Positions 6,849-13,076 of a stretch of DNA of 13,076 bases are shown piece by piece. The DNA comes from Cyclobacteriaceae bacterium (GTDB lineage: Bacteria > Bacteroidota > Bacteroidia > Cytophagales > Cyclobacteriaceae): contig JAOTYN010000063.1 in the NCBI GenBank assembly GCA_029861825.1, forward strand, positions 1 to 13,076, in the 5' to 3' direction. Positions within the stretch are counted from its first letter, which is position 1; each line of letters opens with the position of its first letter. The notes beneath the pieces are model-generated. The model was given only the letters and a program-made list of their open reading frames with translations, was not told where the DNA came from and made no database searches. Position numbers and translations under genes: made by a program.

Positions 6849-7766
6849 ATGGAAGATTATAATAAGATAATCGAGTCCTTAAGCGTCAGGTTTATCAAAG
6901 CTAATACTATCAAGATTTTGAAACCTGTGACAATTGCAAATTTCTACGATGTGGAGAATACAGTTGTCATATTAAATAAGGGCTCGATTAGATTCGGAAG
7001 AGAAGGAGAAAGTGTTAATGAAGGTGAGGTGTTATTTGTGCCCGGAGGTAAAAATGTATCCCTTAGTTATGGAACTGGAGCCACCACTACCTTAACTAAC
7101 GACGATTTTATCAACAACAAGGAACTTTATTTCCAGTCTTTAGAGGATTATCAAGGTGTCCCCGAAGAAAATTTCAGTTTTATCAATTTTGAAGCTAAGG
7201 TTTTCGATTCGGTTAACTTTTTTGCCTCGCTAGACCTACCCCCGTTTGTGATATCGGGAAATGAACTCATTGTTTCGTTGGTCAAAGCAGTATTACAGGA
7301 AAACACTTCCAATAAACCGGGAAAAGGAAGAATTGTAAAGATCAACACCGATTATCTGGTGGTTGAGATCATTCGCCACATTTTGCAGAACGGATTATTC
7401 GTAGAACAGCTGGCTACAAACTCTACCTATTTTAAAGACCCCAGACTGATCGATATATTTGGTTATATCAAGCACCATTTAGGTGACGATCTATCCAATA
7501 AAACTTTAGCCGGAGTGGCTAATGTGTCGGAAGATTATGTGGGGCAGTATTTTAAAATGCTTACTGGTATAAATCCTCAGGATTATATTGAATACCAGCG
7601 TATGGAAAAGGCCGTAAACTTATTGCGAACCACCAAAAAGAGTATTCGCGATATCGGTAAGGAGGTAGGATATAAAGATACTGCCTATTTCTGCCGGCGT
7701 TTTAAGATGATGTTCGGTATCCCCGCGGGTAAAATGAGACGTCGGGAAAGCTTAATGAACGTCTAA
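6849..7766 (+). CDS. AraC-family transcriptional regulator with N-terminal cupin-like domain
   Basis: A 305-residue DNA-binding protein. Residues from about 25 to 85 read as a cupin-like sensing fold (VVILNKGSIRFGREGE, then EGEVLFVPGGKNVSLSYG). A middle helical region leads to the C-terminal AraC/XylS domain. That domain has two helix-turn-helix units: about 216-240 (SNKTLAGVANVSEDYVGQYF) and about 265-290 (SIRDIGKEVGYKDTAYFCRR, then FKMMFG). The second matches the family signature, in which a GF/GY-x-D-x-xYF-x-RxFK run precedes a final G-x-xP. The effector is unknown. The gene has its own strong-looking promoter and possibly an operator-like inverted repeat. Its stop codon overlaps the convergent ether-lipid enzyme gene by 15 bases. 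A hairpin terminator lies 29 bases beyond the stop. Neighbouring targets are a guess only. Confidence 0.93.
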   Translation: MEDYNKIIESLSVRFIKANTIKILKPVTIANFYDVENTVVILNKGSIRFGREGESVNEGEVLFVPGGKNVSLSYGTGATTTLTNDDFINNKELYFQSLEDYQGVPEENFSFINFEAKVFDSVNFFASLDLPPFVISGNELIVSLVKAVLQENTSNKPGKGRIVKINTDYLVVEIIRHILQNGLFVEQLATNSTYFKDPRLIDIFGYIKHHLGDDLSNKTLAGVANVSEDYVGQYFKMLTGINPQDYIEYQRMEKAVNLLRTTKKSIRDIGKEVGYKDTAYFCRRFKMMFGIPAGKMRRRESLMNV

Positions 7767-8531
7767 GGTTTGATTTAAATTATTTATAGCATCTGAAACC
7801 TCAATCAACAGATTGGGGTTTCTTTCTATGCCATTCCCCACCACCAGCATATCGGCACCGGCCTTCAGACATTCCAGGGCTTTGTCTACCGAATCAATAC
7901 CTCCCCCTACTATCAAGGGGACCTGAATGGACTTGCTAACGGAAGCGATCATTTTTGGCCTAATTGGAAACTTAGCACCGCTGCCGGCATCCATATAAAT
8001 TAACTTTAATCCCAGCATTTCACCAGCCATCGCGGTACATACCGCAACGGAGTACTTGTCGGCAGGGATGGGAGTGGTATTGCTCATGTAGGAAACCGTG
8101 GTATGGTTATCGGCGTTGATTAGGATATACCCAGTAGGAAGTACCTCCAGGTTGCTTCTCTTAATAACCGGTGCGGCGATAACTTGTTGACCAATAAGTA
8201 ACTCAGGATTTCTACCGGAAATCAGTGACAGAAACAGGATGGCGTCGGCGCTCACATCCACATGCATGTTACTTCCTGGAAATAATATTACCGGCAATTG
8301 GCTGTGATCTTTAATCAGTTGGATAACCTGATGCATATTGGAACCGGTTAGTAAGCTCCCTCCCACCAGAAAGAAATCGACTTTGTTCTCTACGGCTATA
8401 TTCACCAACTTCACCAGGTTTCCAGTATCACTGACCTTATCCGGATCGATCAATACTGCAAAGGACTTGCGATTAACTTCCCTCCGCTGGTATAATGTAT
8501 CAAGAATGGACCTAGTCATCCCGTTTTTCAT
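7752..8531 (-). CDS. Geranylgeranylglyceryl / heptaprenylglyceryl phosphate synthase family (GGGPS)
   Basis: A TIM-barrel prenyltransferase of 259 residues. The family joins sn-glycerol-1-phosphate to a long prenyl diphosphate, forming the first ether bond of archaeal-type lipids. Bacteroidota carry group II members, and the F. johnsoniae enzyme has been studied, but the end product in these bacteria is not known. Motifs in order are FAVLIDPDK (about 24-32), FFLVGGSLLTG, VILFPGSNMH, IYMDAGSGAKFPI, PLIVGGGI and DMLVVGNGI, which are the phosphate- and prenyl-binding segments of the barrel. Two starts are possible: ATG at 8531 (20-base overlap with the upstream gene) or ATG at 8519 (8-base overlap). 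Both imply translational coupling to the small membrane protein gene. The 3' end overlaps the AraC-type gene by 15 bases and contains that gene's terminator hairpin. Confidence 0.92.
   Translation of the reverse strand: MKNGMTRSILDTLYQRREVNRKSFAVLIDPDKVSDTGNLVKLVNIAVENKVDFFLVGGSLLTGSNMHQVIQLIKDHSQLPVILFPGSNMHVDVSADAILFLSLISGRNPELLIGQQVIAAPVIKRSNLEVLPTGYILINADNHTTVSYMSNTTPIPADKYSVAVCTAMAGEMLGLKLIYMDAGSGAKFPIRPKMIASVSKSIQVPLIVGGGIDSVDKALECLKAGADMLVVGNGIERNPNLLIEVSDAINNLNQTLDVH
7795..7827 (+). terminator. Rho-independent terminator of the AraC-type gene, inside the GGGPS coding region
   Basis: GAAACCTCAATC (7795-7806), loop AACA, and GATTGGGGTTTC (7811-7822) pair over 12 positions with one G-U wobble. 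The stem is followed on the plus strand by TTTCT. It begins 29 bases after the regulator stop. On the minus strand the flank is not U-rich, so it should act on plus-strand transcripts. Confidence 0.7.
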
Positions 8532-8871
8532 TTAAAAAATCCTTTAATTTTTTGAGCGCTATGGCCAATAAAAATAAGGCTATTTGCTCTTTTATTTTAG
8601 CAACTATCACAGAAGATTCTTTTGGACGCACTACCGCATGGGCCGGCGGTTCAACTTGAACCTCCTCATCTCCAGAGCCCCGTATCAGTTTATACACTTT
8701 ATATGCCGCGTACAGCGAGCCCCCGATAACCAGGAAACTCCGACCCCAACGTTCTAGATCAAATTTTAGATCTTTGATGTCGGAAGTTAGCGCCGACCTG
8801 TAATGTGAAGACTTCTCATACAGTTCAAGCTTCTTCTCGGAAATTGCTTTACTCCTCTGTGGTGCCTTCAT
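8512..8871 (-). CDS. Small uncharacterised membrane protein
   Basis: A 119-residue protein I do not recognise. The N terminus is basic and predicted helical (MKAPQRSKAISEKKLELYEK, then SSHYRSALTSDIKDLKFDLERW). A membrane-length segment follows at about 43-63 (SFLVIGGSLYAAYKVYKLI), then an acidic, proline-containing linker (GDEEVQVEPPAHAVVRPKE). A second hydrophobic or amphipathic helix (IKEQIALFLLAIALKKLKDF) precedes a charged tail. The frame extends back to 8916, but I chose the ATG at 8871 because it gives a 23-base overlap with the holin-like gene and is preceded by the purine-rich AAAAAAGGAAG. The stop overlaps the GGGPS start. Such membrane proteins often accompany holin-III-like proteins in this phylum, but no function can be given. 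Confidence 0.75.
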   Translation of the reverse strand: MKAPQRSKAISEKKLELYEKSSHYRSALTSDIKDLKFDLERWGRSFLVIGGSLYAAYKVYKLIRGSGDEEVQVEPPAHAVVRPKESSVIVAKIKEQIALFLLAIALKKLKDFLNEKRDD

Positions 8872-9232
8872 CTTCCTTTTTTGATGTATCCAACATTTTA
8901 TCTGTAAAATAACCAATAACCTGATGATACCATGTCGAACGTTTTAGCAGCAACATGACCATCCATAGCAGGAAAAAAAACCCACCCAGAGCAGCATATC
9001 CCAAATATTCACTTTGCCACAGAACATTTAGGAAGTTACCCACAGCCACACTAAGAAATAAGAAGAACAGTGCTATTAATATAATAATGACCAGTGAGGA
9101 AACCAGCTTGGCTATTATCCGAACCAATTCTTCTTTTAATTCCAGCTTCAATATTTCGGATTTAGTTTCGAGAAATCCGATCAGATGTTCGATTAGATCT
9201 TCAAATCTGGAAGCATTTTTGGGATCAGTCAC
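8849..9232 (-). CDS. Holin-superfamily-III-like membrane protein (Phage_holin_3_6 type)
   Basis: A 127-residue protein with an acidic, helical N-terminal part (FEDLIEHLIGFLETKSEILK, then LELKEELVRIIAKL), two closely spaced transmembrane helices (about 45-70 and 78-98) and a charged, glutamate-rich tail. This arrangement fits the 'phage holin family' / Holin-X group, which is widespread on bacterial chromosomes and usually not tied to any phage. The name should not be taken as proof of lysis activity. The start is GTG at 9232: an in-frame TAA lies 15 bases upstream and no ATG is available. It is the first of three overlapping minus-strand genes (this, the small membrane protein, GGGPS), 90 bases downstream of the porin gene. 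Confidence 0.8.
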   Translation of the reverse strand: MTDPKNASRFEDLIEHLIGFLETKSEILKLELKEELVRIIAKLVSSLVIIILIALFFLFLSVAVGNFLNVLWQSEYLGYAALGGFFFLLWMVMLLLKRSTWYHQVIGYFTDKMLDTSKKEDEGTTEE

Positions 9233-9322
9233 AAATGAAAGCGATTATTGACCATTGCTAAAGTTAGAAAATATATCTCGGAAATTAGCAATAACCAAGG
9301 GTAGTGATTATCCGGAACTGGT

Positions 9323-10546
9323 CTAGAAAGCCAATTCGAACTGCAGGCGGAATTGAAAGAAATCGGAGCCTCCGGGCCTTTCTATTATGGAAACATCGGA
9401 TTGTACCTTTAAATTGTGTTCCACAATGTACCTGGACAATCCTATGGCATATTCCATCCGCTCGCCTAGACTGGAATAGGTTTCTGAATCCGGCTTTATT
9501 TTAGTATACCTGCCGGCCAATTCAAAATTACTAGGGAACAAATAGCCTGTCTGAAGGACGAATCCGTGGCCGGTGCCGTATTTTAGGTCACCTTCCAATG
9601 AACTCACGATGATGTCTTCTCCCGCCGATTTATGGGCATATTCAGATTGAATGGACCACCCTTTGTACTTAAATATGGCGTCAACAAATACTGCAGTTAG
9701 ATCATTGGTTATTTGAGTCATAGTACTGTCAATGGTAAATGTACCCAGTTGACCTCTGGTCTTGCCGGCATCGTCATTGAAATCGTAGGTTACTCCAATA
9801 GCCAGTTTTGGCTCAGGTTCACGTTTTAGATCGGATGAAAAATAATCACCTTTGCTGGCAAACTCACCAAAAGGAAGGTATTCCAAACGCAAGGTATAAT
9901 CGTACCCGCCAATATTGGGGGTAGTGATATCCCGGCCCTCACCCATGGAAATGGCAGCCATTTCTTTCAAAACCCCCTTGCTGCCCACACGGTCCTTATG
10001 TCTGAGTTGAATGCCTATATCACGGTCGATATTAAACCTGGAGTTCACTAAGCTGCGATCTACAAACTGCAATTTCTGGGAAGAGATAACCCGTTCGCGG
10101 TTGCCTGGCAGTTTGGTTTGACCAACCCACAATGCCCAGTCTTTGTGAAATTTCCATTTTAGAACCGCGTCCAATATAATTCTTGAGGTGAACCCCGACT
10201 GGACGTTTTGCCCGCCTCCGGTGTCGCGGTTGGACAATCCAAGCTCAATCTTATACTCCAGTTTGGGGGAAAAGGCAAAGCCGTCAAATTTAAGGCGAGC
10301 TCTCCTTATCAGGAATTGATCACTCCAGTTGTCGGAATCGAAATTCAATACTCCGGCATACAGGGTTTGAAAGCGCACCCCTAGTTTTAGCGTGAAACTA
10401 GAATCAGCCGCCATCACGCTGAGTCCTTTGCCGAAAGATTCATAGGAAACATTTTGCGAGGCCACCGGGAAATTTCCCAAAAGCATCACCAACAAAACCT
10501 TACCGAATAACAAGCAAGGCTTAAAATATAGGGTAGAATTGAACAT
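9323..10546 (-). CDS. Outer-membrane porin, phosphate-selective porin O/P family
   Basis: A 407-residue beta-barrel protein. A signal peptide is visible (basic and hydrophobic segment to about residue 29, likely cut at VAS before QNVS). The mature start, FTLKLGVRFQTLYAGVLNF, followed by FLIRRARLKFDGFAFSPKLE, is the pattern I associate with the phosphate-selective porin O and P family. Alternating hydrophobic strands run to the end, and the protein finishes FQFRLQFELAF with a C-terminal Phe, the usual outer-membrane assembly signal. The substrate cannot be read from sequence; many members in this phylum are not proven phosphate channels. Divergence from a Na+/phosphate symporter gene supports phosphate or another anion. 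I found only a weak promoter match upstream (TTTATTTG, one mismatch to the -7 box). Confidence 0.85.
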   Translation of the reverse strand: MFNSTLYFKPCLLFGKVLLVMLLGNFPVASQNVSYESFGKGLSVMAADSSFTLKLGVRFQTLYAGVLNFDSDNWSDQFLIRRARLKFDGFAFSPKLEYKIELGLSNRDTGGGQNVQSGFTSRIILDAVLKWKFHKDWALWVGQTKLPGNRERVISSQKLQFVDRSLVNSRFNIDRDIGIQLRHKDRVGSKGVLKEMAAISMGEGRDITTPNIGGYDYTLRLEYLPFGEFASKGDYFSSDLKREPEPKLAIGVTYDFNDDAGKTRGQLGTFTIDSTMTQITNDLTAVFVDAIFKYKGWSIQSEYAHKSAGEDIIVSSLEGDLKYGTGHGFVLQTGYLFPSNFELAGRYTKIKPDSETYSSLGERMEYAIGLSRYIVEHNLKVQSDVSIIERPGGSDFFQFRLQFELAF

Positions 10547-10681
10547 ATTTATACTACTAATTTCGGGCGCAAATAAAGGTTTGAAAAACTGATTTTCCTA
10601 GGGTATTTGCACAATTCTTGACTAACTTTTGTCATACCAATTTGTTAACATTTAGGTAATATCTTCTTCAATTTCTTTCCC

Positions 10682-10689
10682 TACATTTG
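10682..10689 (+). promoter_or_regulatory. -7 promoter element of the Na+/phosphate symporter gene
   Basis: TACATTTG matches TAnnTTTG exactly, 45 bases before the ATG at 10735. No TTG lies at the normal -33 distance, so only half of the promoter is supported. It helps fix the start: the longer reading from the TTG at 10687 would begin inside this box. The divergent region 10547-10734 also holds the control sites of the porin gene, but I see no clear shared operator. Confidence 0.5.
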
Positions 10690-10734
10690 CAGGTTGAATT
10701 AGCTCTTGATGATCCAAACTTAACTACATTATTT

Positions 10735-12471
10735 ATGACTTTCGGAATATACGAGTTGCTCACCCTCTTAGGCGCCCTGGGCTTTTTCATTTACGGAATG
10801 AAGATAATGAGCGAGGGCATACAGAAGATAGCGGGAGAAAGAATGCGCCAAATATTAGGCGCCATGACCCAAAATAGATTCCTGGGGGTATTTACAGGAT
10901 TCCTAATCACCGGTCTGGTCCAATCGTCCTCAGCCACCACAGTAATGACGGTGAGTTTCGTAAACGCAGGCCTGCTATCGCTTGTTCAGTCTGCCGGAGT
11001 TATGATGGGTGCCAATGTAGGGACCACGGTTACCGCCTGGTTTTTATCAATCCTGGGCTTTAAAGTTAAAATTGCTGCGGTAGCCTTACCTATTATTGCC
11101 GTTGGCATTCCCTTGATGTTTTTTAAGAAACAGTATCTGAAGAACTACGGGGAGTTTTTTGTGGGCTTCGCTTTACTTTTTCTGGGCTTGGACGAATTAA
11201 AGCAGTCCGTACCGGATTTAAAATCCAATCCGGAAGCGCTGGCGTTTGTCTCAGAATATACAGATTTAGGGTGGTTCACCTCCCGCTTGATCTTTATCGG
11301 GATCGGCACATTGCTTACCATAATCATACAATCATCCAGTGCCGCTATGGCGCTCACCCTGGTGATGTGCAACGAAGGCTGGATCCCTTTTGATATCGGC
11401 GCTGCTATGGTACTAGGTGAGAATATCGGCACCACTATTACTGCTGAATTAGCATCGCTAGTGGGTAATGTCCATGCGAAACGATCGGCACGTATACATT
11501 CCATGTTCAACATCATTGGGGTTAGCTGGATGTTTTTTATGCTCCCCGTGTACATAAGTATTATTAAGAAGGTGATGATTACCAGCGGTATGGGCGACCC
11601 CTATATCACTAGCGAATCCGTGCCCATTGCCCTTTCTTATTTCCATACGGCTTTCAACATGTCTAATGTGCTCCTGCTAATTGGGTTCGTACCCTGGCTG
11701 GTAAAATTGGCCATAAAATTTGTGCCCGCTAAAAGCGACGAGGATGAAGAGTTCCATCTTGAATACATCGGCACGGAAATCATGCGCACCGCCGACCTCT
11801 CTCTGGAAGAAGCCCGAAAGGAAGTCGCCAAGTTTGGAATAACTACCACCCGAATGTCGAAATTCCTGCAAGATCTTTTGGTGGAGAAAAAAGAAAACAA
11901 ACAACTTAAGCTGATGGACAGGGTTAGGAAATACGAGGAAATAACCGACCGCATGGAAGAAGAGATAGCCAACTATTTAGTAAAGGTGAGCGAGGGACGT
12001 CTCAGTGAAAGTGCCTCCATCCGTATGCGCAGTATACTGAGTATCGCCAATGACCTTGAAAGTGCAGCTGATCGCTTTTACCAGGTCTCTGAACAAATTG
12101 CCCGCAAGAATCGAAAAGATATCATCTTTTCCACTGAGCAAAACGATCAACTTCGGAACATGTTCAGTATGATAGATGAGGCTTTGGTAATCATGAACGC
12201 CAACCTTCAAAATCAATATGCCACAGTCGACATAAAGGTAGCTTTCGAAAAAGAACAGGAAATAAACAAATTCCGGAATAAGATCAGAAAATCTCATTTA
12301 AAAAGTATTGAGAAAAAGGAGTATAGTTTAAAAAGTGGCATCGCTTATAATGAGATCTTCCTACTACTGGAACGGGCCGCCAATCATATTTTGAACGTTT
12401 CACGGGCCATCACCGGAGAAGTCTCCAGGGACGATGAAGATGAGGTAATGCAACAGATCATCGATCGTTAA
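10735..12471 (+). CDS. Na+/phosphate symporter with C-terminal PhoU-like domain
   Basis: A 578-residue inner-membrane transporter of the Na/Pi cotransporter II family (YjbB/NptA type), importing or exporting phosphate with sodium. Two membrane repeats are plain: each has QSSSA (63-67 and 199-203) followed by a G-x-N-x-GTT-x-TA segment (92-100 and 228-236), the paired motifs that form the transport site in this fold. About eight membrane helices end near residue 330. After a charged linker (KSDEDEEFH), residues from about 350 to 560 are helical and acidic/basic, with an ANDLESAADRFYQV segment typical of PhoU-like domains, which probably sense or regulate. The frame could start at TTG 10687, but the ATG at 10735 is preferred because a -7 box covers the TTG. 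It is divergent from the porin gene and followed after 121 bases by an SLC13-type transporter on the same strand. Confidence 0.95.
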   Translation: MTFGIYELLTLLGALGFFIYGMKIMSEGIQKIAGERMRQILGAMTQNRFLGVFTGFLITGLVQSSSATTVMTVSFVNAGLLSLVQSAGVMMGANVGTTVTAWFLSILGFKVKIAAVALPIIAVGIPLMFFKKQYLKNYGEFFVGFALLFLGLDELKQSVPDLKSNPEALAFVSEYTDLGWFTSRLIFIGIGTLLTIIIQSSSAAMALTLVMCNEGWIPFDIGAAMVLGENIGTTITAELASLVGNVHAKRSARIHSMFNIIGVSWMFFMLPVYISIIKKVMITSGMGDPYITSESVPIALSYFHTAFNMSNVLLLIGFVPWLVKLAIKFVPAKSDEDEEFHLEYIGTEIMRTADLSLEEARKEVAKFGITTTRMSKFLQDLLVEKKENKQLKLMDRVRKYEEITDRMEEEIANYLVKVSEGRLSESASIRMRSILSIANDLESAADRFYQVSEQIARKNRKDIIFSTEQNDQLRNMFSMIDEALVIMNANLQNQYATVDIKVAFEKEQEINKFRNKIRKSHLKSIEKKEYSLKSGIAYNEIFLLLERAANHILNVSRAITGEVSRDDEDEVMQQIIDR

Positions 12472-12592
12472 TCGACAGGTCTCAGAGCTTCTAAACCCTC
12501 TCGAGTTGTTTTTATAAGGTATTGTGGTACCGTTGCATGGCACTTTTTTAATCGGTATATTAATCGATTCACCACCTTTAACCTGACTTCTA
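12472..12592. other. Intergenic gap between symporter and SLC13-type genes
   Basis: This 121-base stretch has no gene, no TAnnTTTG box and no convincing terminator. It contains TTAATCG at 12548-12554 and again at 12560-12566, a 12-base-spaced direct repeat. A third copy (12468-12474) overlaps the symporter stop codon. Chance is a fair explanation. Confidence 0.4.
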
Positions 12593-13076
12593 TTGGACTG
12601 GCAAGCTCTGGCGGTTATCGCCATTGTACTGATTATGATCGTCTGTTTCATCACAGAGATCATCCCCATAGATACCACAGCCTTGCTGGTAATGACGGTA
12701 CTGATCACTACTGGTTTGGTCACTCCCATAGAAGGTATATCCGGTTTTGCCAACGAAGCTACTATTACCATCCTGGCCCTTTTTGTCATTGGGGCAGGCT
12801 TGGATAATTCCGGGGCCATTAACTTTCTGGGAAAGAAGCTTCAGCGTTTTTTCCTGAACGATGAATGGGTAGTGATGGGATTGTTGATGCTATTGGTGGG
12901 GTTTTTCTCAGCATTCATGAATAATACCGCTATCGTGGTGGTATTTATCCCTATTTTATTGCGCATTGCCAGAGTAACGGATCTTAGCTCCAATCGGCTT
13001 TTAATGACGCTGTCCTTTGCGGCGATGATGGGTGGGGCCACTACGGTAATTGGTACTTCGACCAACCTTTTGGTAA
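12593..13076 (+). CDS. SLC13-family anion transporter, N-terminal part (cut by window end)
   Basis: The 161 residues present match the divalent-anion:Na+ symporter (SLC13 / DASS) family, the branch that often carries TrkA-C domains and includes sulfate, phosphate and dicarboxylate carriers. Seen in order are an N-terminal membrane helix and loop (CFITEIIPIDTTALLVMTVL), GFANEATITILALFVIGAGL, the FMNNTAIVVVFIPIL segment with Asn-Asn-Thr at 110-112 (the first SNT-like site), and GGATTVIGTSTNLLV at the window edge. The frame is open to the last base; a full protein would be several times longer. The start is inferred as TTG 12593: an in-frame TGA lies 9 bases upstream, and the first ATG (residue 15) is inside the first membrane helix. 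Substrate is unknown, though the neighbouring phosphate symporter and porin point to an inorganic anion. Confidence 0.87.
   Translation, partial: MDWQALAVIAIVLIMIVCFITEIIPIDTTALLVMTVLITTGLVTPIEGISGFANEATITILALFVIGAGLDNSGAINFLGKKLQRFFLNDEWVVMGLLMLLVGFFSAFMNNTAIVVVFIPILLRIARVTDLSSNRLLMTLSFAAMMGGATTVIGTSTNLLV

Noticed and set aside
8849..9232. Holin-like gene as a sign of a prophage
   Set aside because: No integrase, terminase, capsid, tail or endolysin gene is nearby. This holin-like group is common on ordinary bacterial chromosomes.
9259..9291. Possible separate promoter for the holin-like gene (minus strand TTG, 22 bases, TAACTTTA)
   Set aside because: The -7 box lacks the final G and the spacing is long; composition could give this by chance. 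Reading through from the porin gene is also possible.
12472..12520. Terminator after the Na+/phosphate symporter gene
   Set aside because: A short T run follows CTCGAG, but no stem longer than about four pairs can be formed, so it is not supported.
12468..12566. Three copies of TTAATCG as an operator array
   Set aside because: The motif is short and AT-rich, one copy overlaps a stop codon, and the spacings are irregular (80 and 12 bases).
12400..12819. Open minus-strand frame of 139 codons opposite the symporter end and SLC13 start
   Set aside because: The plus strand encodes clear family motifs in this stretch. The minus-strand product is low-complexity (Ile, Ser, Thr, Val) and matches nothing I know.
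1..13076. Mobile elements, CRISPR arrays, tRNA or rRNA genes, riboswitches
   Set aside because: No transposase, terminal repeats, regularly spaced repeats or RNA gene pattern was found by eye on either strand. Coding is nearly continuous, with no gap over 300 bases.

Overview
The window looks like chromosomal DNA from a marine-type member of the Bacteroidota, most likely family Flavobacteriaceae. The evidence is a DUF4270 lipoprotein, a one-domain 'glycogen/starch synthase' next to panC and glmS, a bacterial geranylgeranylglyceryl phosphate synthase-like enzyme, and several promoters of the Bacteroidota type (TTG, about 19-20 nt, TAnnTTTG) instead of the E. coli type. Shine-Dalgarno sites are weak or absent, as expected for this phylum. 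No mobile element, tRNA, rRNA or CRISPR array is visible. The gene content is mainly core metabolism and envelope functions.

Left block (1-2887, minus strand): a GT5-like half-synthase, a DUF4270 lipoprotein and glmS (cut by the window start) form one tightly packed operon. Its promoter carries a tandemly duplicated -7 box. Divergent from it, panC (2926-3786) overlaps a flippase-like membrane protein (3779-4807).

Middle block (4808-7827, plus strand): a YugP-type membrane zinc metallopeptidase and an acyl-CoA dehydrogenase are four bases apart. An AraC-family regulator follows with its own clear promoter and a hairpin terminator. That terminator lies inside the 3' end of the convergent gene.

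Membrane block (7752-9232, minus strand): a holin-superfamily-III-like membrane protein, an unrecognised small membrane protein and a GGGPS-family prenyl-ether lipid enzyme overlap one another end to start, which suggests translational coupling. This is the least explained unit in the window.

Right block (9323-13076): an outer-membrane phosphate-selective-porin-like protein (minus) is divergent from a Na+/phosphate symporter with a PhoU-like tail (plus). An SLC13-family anion transporter follows and is cut by the window end. Together they look like an anion (probably phosphate) uptake module spanning both membranes.

I do not see clear evidence of a wholly new system. The best candidates for follow-up are the degenerate one-domain GT5 protein and the overlapping holin-like / unknown / ether-lipid-synthase operon. 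All family names come from reading motifs, not from database searches.
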